NCBI GenBank assembly: GCA_910890315.1
Contig: CAJVGD010000042.1
Location: 2,108,001-2,172,000, forward strand
Reading direction: 5' to 3'
Length of the DNA stretch: 64,000 nucleotides
From: Serendipita indica DSM 11827
Lineage: Eukaryota; Basidiomycota; Agaricomycetes; Sebacinales; Serendipitaceae
The notes beneath the pieces were generated by a model. It did not search any database, had not been told where the DNA came from, and was given only the letters and a program-made list of their open reading frames with translations. The position numbers and the translations under genes are program-made. Position 1 is the first letter of the stretch, and the number at the start of each line of letters is the position of its first letter. Of the stretch, positions 22,409-32,955 are shown piece by piece.

Positions 22409-23839
22409 ATGCCATGGCGCAGCAGCAGTTGGTTGAGCTGGCAAAAGCCCAACCCCAAGGTAGAGGCTTCTCCTTTCGTGATTACAACGCACTTACGTTT
22501 ACCTATAGCAAAAACATCGTCTTAACCCAAACTCGTCCATCATCGCTGCGACGCTGCCGACAGAGATTTTGCTCCTCATCTTTGCCGAACTTCCACGCGA
22601 AATCATGTACGATAATTGGCCCCGCTGGCCTCTCGTGTATAAAGAGGCCAGGTCAATACCGCTCGTTTGCTCCACGTGGCGGGGACCAGCGACGGCGATG
22701 CTCTTTGAAGCTGTCCACCTTCGGACAGTACTACAAACAAGGACCCTTCACGACACGCTCTGTAATCACCCGCATCTCATGCCACTCGTCAAAACCGTGT
22801 TCCTCCCACTTCACGTCAGCCGCCCAACACCGCGCATCGTAATCGAGCATATCGAAGCTCTCATTCACTTACTTCCTTCCCTCGACGAGATATCATATCA
22901 AATGTCTCCCACTGTTTCATCTTTACCTCGAATTGGTGTTGATAAGACAAAGATCGGCAACCCAGATGTCCGGTATCTCGGTCTGTCAGGCTGCCTTCGA
23001 GACAAGCATGCTCTTCCACCCATTTCGACCGCGTTTCGCAACCTCCGGTGTCTCAATCTACTTGGATTTGCTATCACCGAACGTATCGACCCCAGCGTCG
23101 TCCCGCCTCTACTTCGTCTAGAAGAATTCAGCGTTCACAGTGACAACTGCTACGCCTTTCTCGACGACTGGCTCTGCTGTTGTCCACGATTACACACCAT
23201 CTGTGCCGTCGCATTTTCTTGCCAGCCTACCCCGCCTAGGAAATTGCTAGCGACTGGTCGTATCAAAGTGCTCGAACTCGTCTCCTGTCGGAGCACAGAG
23301 TCATATGCTGGGACATGGATCAACGATTCCGACAAGTTGCGTATACTCAGTATCACACCGGATGTCCTACACCATACATCTCCCAACCTTCCGATGGAAT
23401 TACACGAGCTAAGAGTATGGGAAGAGGGAATCATGCCACTCAAACTTGACGAAGTGATTCACTACCTTGACTCTGGGCCCAAGATTGTTAATCTTGTCGT
23501 CTCATTCGTCAAGCACTCTCCGGCCGACGAAGAAGCGAAAGGACGCCTCCATGACGTATGCAATCGCCATAGAATTGCGCTCACAATTCAGTTTACAAAC
23601 TGTGGATGTGATAGATGTGAGTCCATGCCCTCCTGTTTACTTCAACTCATGGAATATAATCAGGCGACCCTGAGGAGAACTCTACTCCAGTAGTTGAGAC
23701 AGAGGTTGAAGCCTCGAGCAGATGGCGACGCACACTAGCAGTGACCAGATCCCTAGTCAAGAGGAAGCGTACAGCACATGTTCCAACCCCAGAGGAGCAG
23801 GAGGTGGCTACATGGGAAGGAGGGAAGTTGAATAGTTGA
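22409..23839 (+). CDS. F-box/LRR-like protein, family A, intact, three exons
   Basis: Exons 22409-22459, 22509-23616 and 23664-23839. The first gives MPWRSSSWLSWQKPNPK. The second carries the F-box (IAATLPTEILLLIFAELP, then WPRWPL and LVCSTWRGPATAMLFEAV) and LRR-like segments (VRYLGLSGC, LRCLNLLGF, LRLEEFSVH, WLCCCPRLHTIC). The third gives a basic tail with PTPEEQEVATWEGGK. It is a tandem, same-strand paralogue of the gene just upstream, sharing the WPRWP block and the phase-1 last intron. Probable SCF adaptor with unknown target. Frame and splice phases agree throughout. Confidence 0.75.
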
Positions 23840-23914
23840 CCAAGAACATTCATGATGGACACTGCTCAACATAGTTCTCGTTGATATCATCATATTATGA
23901 CATGTATTCTGGTA

Positions 23915-25847
23915 CTAAAGAGTAGAAAACATCCCCTCGAGCCTCTTTACGGCGTCGGCATCGAGGTTGGTACAATTGACTAGGGAAACGGAGAGGGATC
24001 TCTGTCGTAAGGCGTGGTATCCAGATAGAAAAGTTGACAGGGTTGACTCCTGAACATCGCTGTTTGATATAGTAAGGCTGTGAAGGTTTGGTAGCGAAGC
24101 TTTGTCCGTGGAGAGCGTAGCAAGGACGCTTAGGAGAACTCTTCCATCAAACTGCAAGCATGACACGGCTTGGAAGTGTCTCAAGATAGACGTGTAATGC
24201 GGCTCTTCCTCTCCGTCCTCTCCTTCTTCGCTCGTTAACGGATCCCTCACAAACCAGTTGGCATCAATATCCTCCTCTGCATCTAGCGGTATAGAGAGGG
24301 TAAGATATGAGATCGATTCATTTGTCGAATCTGTATATTGGGCCAGGATATCGTCATCGAAGCGGAATAGATCAGGGTCAGGTTCATCCTGGAGTAGTAG
24401 CGTTAGCCTCGCTAGATGTGGCGCAATAATCCATTTAGAGATTGCTGTATATTGACTGATACTGCAGGTCAAACACTCAAGAGAGGTTGTAGCCTCTTCT
24501 GTGGTCGATTCCAGGTTCATACCGATTGCTACACCTGGAAGTTTCATACATGTAAGCCCTGGCATCATTGAAATCCAATCGACGAGTTCCTCTGAGTATA
24601 AGACAATATTGGAGACGATCAGGGTTTGGAGGTTTGGTAGCTCCTCTGGTCCATCGAATGAAGACATCAATTCGACAATCGTGCTCCTAAGCTCCAGTCG
24701 ATCTATATATGCCAAGGAAGAGAGAAATATCATATACTCCTCGTCATCTGGGTGTGGACCCATTTTGGTCTGGTATCTTGGTGTAATACAAAGTGTTCCC
24801 GCTCGTGGCGCAAAGTCAAGCTCCTCGTCCAACGAAAAGAAGTCACCGAAAGTATAAATGGCTTCATAACATGAGATCCTTTGAGAAAGGTACGAAAATA
24901 GCGTGACGGACCCCTCTAGAGAGCCCGGCTCAGTGCTATATGTGTACATAATTGGCATATATGGTCGGCAGAGAGTGATACAGTGCGCCAAACGAGCACA
25001 TTGTAGCGGAGAGAGTTGATGCCGGTGCGGAATAGCGAGGTAGCGCCAGAGGTTTGATCGAGAAGTGACAATGTTCCGCCAACTCTTGCACACAGTCGAG
25101 AGTTTGAGCGCTTTAAATGGTGGTAATTTGTGCCTTGAACCCTCTATGAACGTCATCTCCTCATCCGCCACTGAAATTTCGAAGATTTTAGCCCATATCT
25201 CCTCGGGAATGATGAGTCGGACGCTAATAATGCGTCTTTTGAGAGAGATGGCATGCGCTCGCTGTTCAATAGATGAGTGAACCATCGTTTTAGATGCTTC
25301 CAAGGTCGCCAGGATTGATATCTCCCCGTCTATATCATCATTGATTATACGGATGCGTTCATCCATTGCCTTCAAATTGCGCGCACCTTTTTCTAGTGCT
25401 GGAGCTACACGTTCATGAGAAGACTTTGCCTCTTCGAGCAAATTGCAATATCTGGTACGCGAGGAATCATCTCCGCCAACGTGAATAGAAGTATCCGGAG
25501 GAACATTGGCAGTCATCGTCTGAATCTCCTCCATGGTCTGTTGGGATTTCTGAATTGCCAGGCGGAGCACCCCGGCAACCCTCAGCGCCTCGCGGCAGTT
25601 GTGAAGCACGCTACGGTGGTACGTTGTCTTCTCCTCCAGCATAGCAAGCTCACGACAAAGACGCGACTGTTCTTCCTTGTCATATTGGATAAGCGATTGG
25701 ATTGCTTTGCGCTCTTGAGGTGTTGGCACCCGATTGGCCACTTGAGTTGGGTGTTCAACACTGGAGGAGTTCGTTTCCGTTTAGAATGTCGAGTTCATCG
25801 GGCGAGAAAATCTCTCACAATGTGTTTTGTGATGCAGTCACTGACAT
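23915..25847 (-). CDS. F-box protein with N-terminal coiled coil, family B, intact
   Basis: A mini-exon (25847-25819) encodes MSVTASQNT and is spliced across a 58-nt intron to a large exon (25760-23915) starting VEHPTQVANRVPTPQERKAI. About 170 residues of heptad-like helix follow (QSLIQYDKEEQSRLCRELAM, later IDGEISILATLEASK). Then comes the F-box core IPEEIWAKIFEISVADEE, with LSTVCKSWRNIVTSRSNLW and LRR-like leucine patterning to the end. About 620 aa. The mini-exon plus NRVPTP block is shared by four other genes in this window. It converges on the preceding F-box gene with only 75 bp between stops. Likely SCF adaptor; substrate unknown. Confidence 0.75.
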
Positions 25848-26065
25848 CTTCCCAGATTGGTCGAGGTGGAAGAATCCAAGGTGGGCAACCACTGACGACC
25901 ATGGCTTAGGCGGTACTTACGTGTCGTGCTCGACAATAGATTCGACTCGGGTGATATTGTTTCCCTCTCCAGCTCGCTCGTCTAATTGAAATTACTCTAT
26001 CGAACGTGAACGTGAAATTTCTGCAAATCTTAATACAGCTAAGAATCGTTGATACAGTCAGACTT

Positions 26066-27937
26066 CTAGTTATCCGACCGGGATGCCTTCTCGTAGAGTC
26101 TCTGAACTGCCTCTTCGTCGAGATTCGTGCAGTGCTCGAATGACAGGGAGATGGTCTTCTGTCTGATGGCATAATATGTGGACAAGAAGCAGGTGAGTAC
26201 TCCCTCCTCAACGTCCCTGTTCGAGATTACAAGATGTTCAAGCTTGATCAGAGAGGTGTGGTCTGTTGAAAGTATCTGAAGGAAGCGAGGAAGAGTTCTG
26301 CCCTCTAGCTCAAGCCGAGAAACAGCACGAAAATGTTGAAAACCTTCGATAAACTTGTGTTCCTCTTGCGCCTCTGAATCCGGGGATATGCCAATATCGT
26401 CTGGAGTACCTAGAGGTACGACAATGATGAGGGTGGAGATGAGTTCGTTAATCGGCAGGTCTTCGAAATCTCCAGGTGAGAAAGTTGAGATATCTTCGCT
26501 TCTTTCTTCTTGAAGAATCAACTTGAGTGCCGCAAGTTGAGGGGCTTGAATGAGAGGACACAGTCGTGGATATTGGCCGAGACTGCAGGTGAGAGACGTT
26601 ATGGAAGTCAAGACTTGCAATGAAGGGGATCGTCTCTCTCAATCTTGACGCTTGGCAGCTGCAAGGACTCGAGCCTGGTCATTCTCTCGAGCGAATACGT
26701 AATCTCAATCTCCGGCATGAAGTTGTTGGAAACAGTGAAATCATGTATGTTGGGAACGCCATTTTCCTCTTCCTCGGTGAACTCGATGTTGAGATCTCGC
26801 ACTTCGAGCCTTCGGATTTATGACAATGCCAAAAGAGAAATAAGATATCTGGGCTCCAGTCGTGATGGCTCGGAGTCGACCGTGTGACGCAAAAACTGTT
26901 TACCACAGGAAAAAACAGCAGTACGGCGCGAATATTGAAATAATCAGCAAAGGTATGGAAACTCCCGAATCGCTTGAATGTCTGAGGGACAAACGTGGCA
27001 AGAGCAGTTTTGCTAAGAACACTGCTTACTCGGCTCCCAGACGTATGCATATGCATTCGGAAGATGTGCCTTGCAGCGCTTGGCATAGTAGGCGATGCGT
27101 TTGCAATGCGAGACTAGTATTTTGGAGGATTGTGGAATCGCGATATTGCACCAGAAGGATGGTTGGGATGCGATAATAGTTCGCCAATTCCTACACACTC
27201 CAGAAAGAACGAGTGCGGTGAATGGAGGTTTTGCCTCGCGTAATCCAGCACAGTAGCACGCTTCGTCCTCCAAGATCCTGATCCGCAGTATTTCGCTCTA
27301 TATCTCCAGGGGGACGAGACGTATCGCGCTGATGATGCTTCGCTTGGTGGCTAATTCCAGTATCTTGGAACGCAATGCGTGTCTTGCGTTCTTCTTGGAC
27401 AGATCGAGCATTGCCAAAACGGAGACGTGGCCGTCGATATCTTCTTGGATGCCTCGGATGCGGTCATTGAGATGCCGAAGCGTCTTCACTCCTTCTTGGA
27501 GCTTCGAAGACGCATGATCACGCATTAATTCCAGCTCGTGGCGAAAGTCACGATAAACTGTCTGTGAGCGATCACCTCCCCGACCTTGATGGACTTCTCC
27601 GGAATCGATATTCAAACCACCTCGTACATCGTTCATCGCCAGAATCATACGCTGTGTAGCCTCAGGGGGGGTGGCAATGTCGATGGTCTGTCGGTAATTA
27701 TGAACAACGTTCTGATGATGTAGTATCTGTTGTTCTATATTTTCAAGATCTCGACGTAGTTGAGATGTTACTTCTTCGTCTCTTTTTATCAGAGTCTGGA
27801 TTGTCTGTCGTTTTTGGGCAGTCGGGGCGCGATTGGTGAGCGGAAGGCCAATGCCAGAGCTAACAGCAGCAAAATAAGAGCACTCTAATACTCCAAGGAA
27901 TTACAGCTCACGAGTTACTGGGCGCGTTCGCCGACAT
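26066..27937 (-). pseudogene. F-box coiled-coil gene, family B, pseudogene
   Basis: The mini-exon (27937-27912, MSANAPSNS) and its intron are still recognisable. They join an exon from 27859 starting SGIGLPLTNRAPTAQ, followed by a coiled coil (LRHLNDRIRGIQEDIDGHVS). In the F-box core the conserved tryptophan of the EIW motif is a TAG stop at 27298-27300; the frame continues unchanged after it (SEILRIRILEDEA, LSGVCRNWRTIIASQPSFW). Downstream the match to family B is broken by frame changes between about 27010 and 26640. The C-terminal third (26620-26066) is open again and reads like the intact neighbours (LEHLVISNRDVEEGVLTCFL). Clearly a decayed tandem copy. Confidence 0.8.
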
Positions 27938-28147
27938 GCTGCGTTTAACAGCTCCGATACGGTCATGTTCATGTTTGTGCAGCGTTGAACGACGCCGCGT
28001 GCGCACAAAGGAGAGATGCCGTTGGAATTAATGCAACTACAACTGTTCAGAAGCTCTCTCACGTCGAAGAACGATTTACATTTCATCAGGGGTGACTAGT
28101 AACACGATATAGTGATCAAGAAAATGAACAAGCGACAAGTGCAAGAA

Positions 28148-30028
28148 TTACATAATTTCTGAATTCAGAGCTAGTTCCTGCAATCTCTGTATTGCATCCA
28201 GCTCGAGATTGGAGCAGCCCTCGGTGACTAGAGTGAGCCCTTTGTCGTTGATATCCACGAATCCTTCAAGGAAAGATGACAACGTAGACTCCTTGATGTC
28301 ACTATTGGTGATCACCAAGTCCTGGAGGTTTGCGAGCGGAACCTCGGTGGTTGGAAGGTGTTCGAGGAATGCGCCGACTTTCTTGCCGTCGAGCTTCAAA
28401 CACGTGATATGTTCGAAATGCTTGAAGATGAATTGGCATCTTTCTTTGTTCGTCGCTGACAACTCTTCCGCGTCTGAATGTGCTCGAATAGTCAACGACC
28501 GAATCGATTCTGGAGTTTGAATCTCATCGTACTCCTCGTCCTCGTCCTCGTCTTCATCGTCATCGCGTACCCAATAGCTATACCCCGAGAACGATTCATA
28601 TTCCAGAACCAAGTGGTTCACATTGGGGGTGGAGATTGCACGGGAAAGCCGCGGATACTGATCGAGGTCGCACTCCAGCGACTCCACCAGTGCGAGAGTC
28701 GCTTTATCAGACGAGCTACAATCGACCAGTGAAGAACTGAGGAACTTAAGATACTTGAGGCCGGGCATCACTTTGAGCCACTGCCTGAGACAGGAGTGGC
28801 TCATCTCAGCATTTCTAATGTAGAATGAGGTGATGCTTGAGGATACACTGGAATCGTCCAGAGATTTTACTTCTGCTTTATCAATTTCGAGTTGTTTGAT
28901 CTTTTGCAGGATCGACGCTGAGAGATATGTAGCGATCCCATGATCTGAGTATGCAATAATTCGCAGTACGTCTATATTGGGAGATAAATTCTCCAATAGG
29001 CGCCGAAGTGCCGTGCCTCGCCACATCCCAACGTTAGGTGATAGAAGCTCGAGGGTTCCATAGTCTGTGAATGTTCCACGGATAAACTCGATGAAATCCA
29101 CAGGGAAAGATCCTTCCGCAAAGTCGTGGCGGTACGTATAGGCAAGTGGAGAGAGTTTGGACAACCGTTGGGCATAGTAGTTGATTCGATCCTTTTGAGA
29201 AGAGCTAATCTTCATATAGTGTGGAATAGCTACGTATCTCCATAACTTTGGACGGTGCATGATGATCGTTCGCCAATACCTGCAAACGGCCGCAAGTTTC
29301 AGCGTCGGAAGCGGTGGTTTCCCGTTGCGAGCCACTTCTTTGAATCCGAATTCTTCTTCGACTATGACGAGGTGAAATATTTCTTCCCAGATCTCCGCTG
29401 GTATGGCGCGCCTGAAGCTGACGGCGGATTTCTTGACGGAAAGCTGAGTTTTTCTACGCTCAATCGACTCGCGTATACCTCCCTTGGATACCTCGAGCAT
29501 CGAGAGGATGGTCTCCTCCCCTTCTATAGCGAGTTGAATGTCTCGAATGCGAACATCCAGCACTCCAATCTTGTCAGCGATATCTTTCATCTCTGTTGTG
29601 TTCTTTTCCTCTTCGAGTATAGCTTGTTCAACCAAGTGGCGACGTTGAACGCGCGAGACATTCTCGTCGTCAACAGAAAGGACCGCGTCGAGGTCGAGTT
29701 TGCTGAGGGCGGACGAACTTTCCACGGCGGACTGATGCTTCCTTTTGAATGAGGCGTGAAGTGCTTCGGCGACGGCGAGGACGTTGCGATAGTCTCGAAC
29801 CCTGCGTTGCGGCTCATCTACCCTCTTCTCAAGATCCTTCAGCTGACTATGAAGACGAGAGAGTTCGACTTCGTCTTGCTGAATGAGGCGCAAGATCTCT
29901 TTCTGCTCTCGTGCCGTGACAACGCGGTTCGGGGCGCCGCCTAGGCTGTTGACCAGAGTCAATTAGCGAGTAATAGGAGAATATATGAGCCATAATTACA
30001 GCAAAGGTGGTCTCTGAGCCGTTGACAT
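28148..30028 (-). CDS. F-box protein with N-terminal coiled coil, family B, intact
   Basis: A mini-exon (30028-30000) encodes MSTAQRPPL. A 54-nt intron leads to the main exon (29945-28148) starting LGGAPNRVVTAREQKEILRL. A long coiled coil (residues about 20-180) precedes the F-box core IPAEIWEEIFHLVIVEEE, with LAAVCRYWRTIIMHRPKLW. LRR-like leucine patterns follow, with an acidic insert (DDDEDEDEDEEYDE, near residue 470). It ends ELALNSEIM, about 608 aa. Transcribed divergently from the F-box gene starting at 30212, with 183 bp between start codons. Probable SCF adaptor of unknown target. Confidence 0.75.
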
Positions 30029-30211
30029 TCTCCCTGGCTACGCACGCGCGGCAGGTGCTGGTCGAGTTTAAGAGTGCCCAACTCAGTTTGGACACGACCC
30101 TTCTGGCCGTTTGCCGACCGAAAGCAATACCAACTCGTCACAGAATATCGAGGACCTTTACTGTTTACAAGGCACTTCTCGCTCAGCTTCTTGATTCGAA
30201 CTCACACCAAA

Positions 30212-31754
30212 ATGGCGGCAAAGCAAACGACTCCCAAAGGTATAGTACTGACTTCTTCAATGGGCGCTTCTTCATCCAACTTGATCGATCTAGTTTCTAC
30301 ATCCTTCATGCAACCTTGCAAGGATCACGCCGACAAGCTACCTCCAGCGTTGCTCCTCCATGTATTTGCAAGTCTTCCGCGGAGATCATGTTCGCTGAAT
30401 GACCTCGTCAACCCGTTCTTCGAAACTTTTACTCGGTTCTCCCACTGGTGCGTAAGAATTGGCATGGACTGGTGATGGAAAACTTCTACGAGGCGGTTTA
30501 TCTTCGGTCCGTGAAGCAGATGGTGCTGTTTGGGCAGGCCATAAAGGGAAGCCCACACCTCGCTCGGCTCGTCAAGATAGTACTCTTCCCAACCAGCGAG
30601 GCAATATGGCCTGGGCCGCCGGGAGTTTTGCGCCTCGTTGAAGATATCACCAAGCTACCACCCAATTTAGAGGAAATCTCGTACCAGTGTAGCGCTTGTC
30701 GACACTATTTCGAAACGGAATCCAGTGATCATAGAGAATTTCCAACCCTGGGCCCCAACCTCAGCTATTTATTCATTACTTCCAGCATACGAGTGCGCCG
30801 CCTCTTGCCATGGATTCACCAAAGATTCGAGAAGATTATATGCCTGAATCTTAACCTGGCGGAACTCCCAAGTGAGGGGCCTTCTGTCCAACTGGCAACA
30901 CTCCCGCCATTATCCATCTGAAACAAATCACCATCGAATGCGGCAATGTATTCCCGATGCTGGACGAGTGGCTCTGTGCATGTCCCGAGCTATATTCGGT
31001 CGCGGCAATGCGCTTGCGTCCCGATATAGGGGTTCCATTGAAATTGCTCAAGTCAAACCAAATTCGCGAGCTAGCTGTCGTGAGCTGTAACGTCTGCGAA
31101 AGGGATGCCAAACTCTGCCTCATCTCAGCGTCGATGATCCGCCGTCTATACGTTTCCGTAAAGTTCTTCCACCAAACGCACTCACTACTACCAATGGATA
31201 TCGAAGAACTGAAGGTCTATTACGAGCACCGGACCGACGCATATAATTCGTCCTTTGCCGATTATTTTGCCAGAGGCCCAAGAATCGGGCGCCTCGTTCT
31301 TCAGCCCAAGTGGTGTATTTGGTATAGTCGCAGAGCTCAGGCATACTGGCTTGAACTTCAGAAGATGTGCGAGGGTCACGGTGTACCAGTAGTTGCTCAC
31401 GAGGTCTGGACATACTACAGAGGTACGTATCCTGCTTTGTACACACCCCATGCTTATATAGAAAAGATATCACTGAACTGCCGGAATGGAGAGGTCAATT
31501 CCCGTCAAGCACGAAGTTGTAAGGCATCAAGGAGTACGAAATGCCATCAAGAGCACAATAAACCTCGCCAACGACTTCTCAGTCTCGGTCTATTATCGAA
31601 ATATGACAATGAACTATCCGAAGATTGGTTACAGTGGAGGGAACGATACGCGATAGGCTTCGCCAACAACTCTCGAGGTATTGCTGCCGGCAGCAAAGCC
31701 GTCAGAACCCGTAGCGTCACGAAAGCCGACCTTACAACTGATGGGAACACATGA
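30212..31754 (+). pseudogene. F-box/LRR-like gene, family A, with at least two frameshifts
   Basis: Starts MAAKQTTPK. A possible intron (about 30239-30291) precedes STSFMQPCKDHADKLPPALL, the F-box start. Near 30430 the frame changes, after which VLPLVRKNWHGLVMENFYEA and LRR-like parts continue. A second change lies near 30915, before IHLKQITIECGNVFPMLDEW. The rest is open to a probable last intron (about 31421-31462) and a tail with LSEDWLQWRERY, equivalent to the PEE..W tail of its paralogues. Either a recent pseudogene or a gene with consensus indels. Confidence 0.65.
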
Positions 31755-31815
31755 AGGCATCTTCGCGTGCAACGCGTAACCATCTGGTTACTCAGGGGTG
31801 GCCATCACCACAACC

Positions 31816-31821
31816 TATAAA
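31816..31821 (+). promoter_or_regulatory. TATA box of the secreted-protein gene
   Basis: TATAAA lies about 150 bp upstream of the ATG at 31968, followed by a pyrimidine-rich leader. Good match and position for a fungal core promoter. Confidence 0.5.
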
Positions 31822-31967
31822 GAGACACGAGTCTAACGACGTCCTCTTCAACATTCCTTTCAGTACTTACACTCGCCTTCTTTAGGAACTGCGTTCTACA
31901 CGTTACTCGTTCTTTTCCACGTCACTCGTTTTACAACGTCTAATCACCCTTTGCATCTGTTCTCATC

Positions 31968-32855
31968 ATGCTTGCTTCTCTCTACCCTCTCTATCTCATC
32001 CTTGTAACGCTCTTTGCTACCGGAGTGGCCTCAGGTAAGCCATTCTCCCAAACTGGACGAGGTTGCAAGGCACGTCGTCGTTGGCGACCGGTTCCCTCCT
32101 CACGAAGCGAAGACGCCTACTAACGACAACCGTCATACAGTACCTCTTGCAGAAAAGAGAGCCGCATCTGCTTGTTTCCTAACCGGCTCGACGGCGCTAC
32201 CCGCCGAAGTAGAGTCTGGAATTGCTGCCCTGTCCAAGGTGGTCACCTGTAACACCTCGGTAAGAGCACCCGGGCCGCACTCCACACGAGATTCACAGCT
32301 CTATAGAAACAATCCGTTTCCGGTGTTCCTCTCGTCAGCTCTGGTGGCATCAGTTTCGACACCATCAACTTTCAGAAGAGCACTAAGTCGCCCCTCGGAT
32401 TCGCACTGTGCGTACCTCGACATTATTCTTCAATCATTAACGCATTGTAGTCAAACTTTCACGACTCCGAGCGATCCAGCAACTGCCGACCTCAATAAGC
32501 TCCAGAGTCAACTGAACGACTACCTCGCGGTCGAGGCCGGTGTGCGGGTGAGGGAATAGTCCCTTCCGGGGATCATTCTGTACTAACAATTCACAGAGCA
32601 ACGGTGGCGGCGGAAGTCTCCTCACGCAGGTCAAGTCGGTCAAATTCTTCCTGCAATTCCAGATTGCTCGCGTAAAAACGGCCAAAGGACAGACACTTTC
32701 TGTCGCAGATACTGTTTCGCACCAGCAAGGAAAGGTCGTCAAGGTGCGAATACAGTTGCCCCCCTCAGTATACTATGCTGATACCTATTTAGAACGCGAT
32801 AGGCGCAACAGCAGCCGAGATTGCTCAAGTGAACGCATTGGCCACTCAGGTTTAA
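31968..32855 (+). CDS. Small secreted protein, multi-exon, unknown function
   Basis: The first exon (31968-32034) encodes MLASLYPLYLILVTLFATG, a clear signal peptide, with cleavage likely after VAS. Four further introns were inferred: before PLAEKRAASACFLTG, after VVTCNTS, after SPLGFAL, after EAGVR and after KGKVVK-like sequence. The last exon ends EIAQVNALATQV. The mature part has two cysteines (ASACFLTG and VVTCNTS), a serine/threonine-rich centre and the block LNKLQSQLNDYLAVEAG, which resembles small secreted proteins of Agaricomycetes as I recall them. About 190 aa; possible effector or cell-surface role, unproven. Exon ends are by eye. Confidence 0.6.
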
Positions 32856-32955
32856 GCGTATATGGCGTTTTGTGGATGGAATATGATTTATTCGAAGTAA
32901 AGCACGACCAATGAGTCAACAAGATCTCTGGAAGCTATGCGTCGAAACGAGAATG

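Noticed and set aside
27901-28086. 61-codon minus-strand frame with several cysteines
   Set aside because: Its end overlaps the mini-exon of the F-box pseudogene in another frame, and nothing recognisable is encoded.
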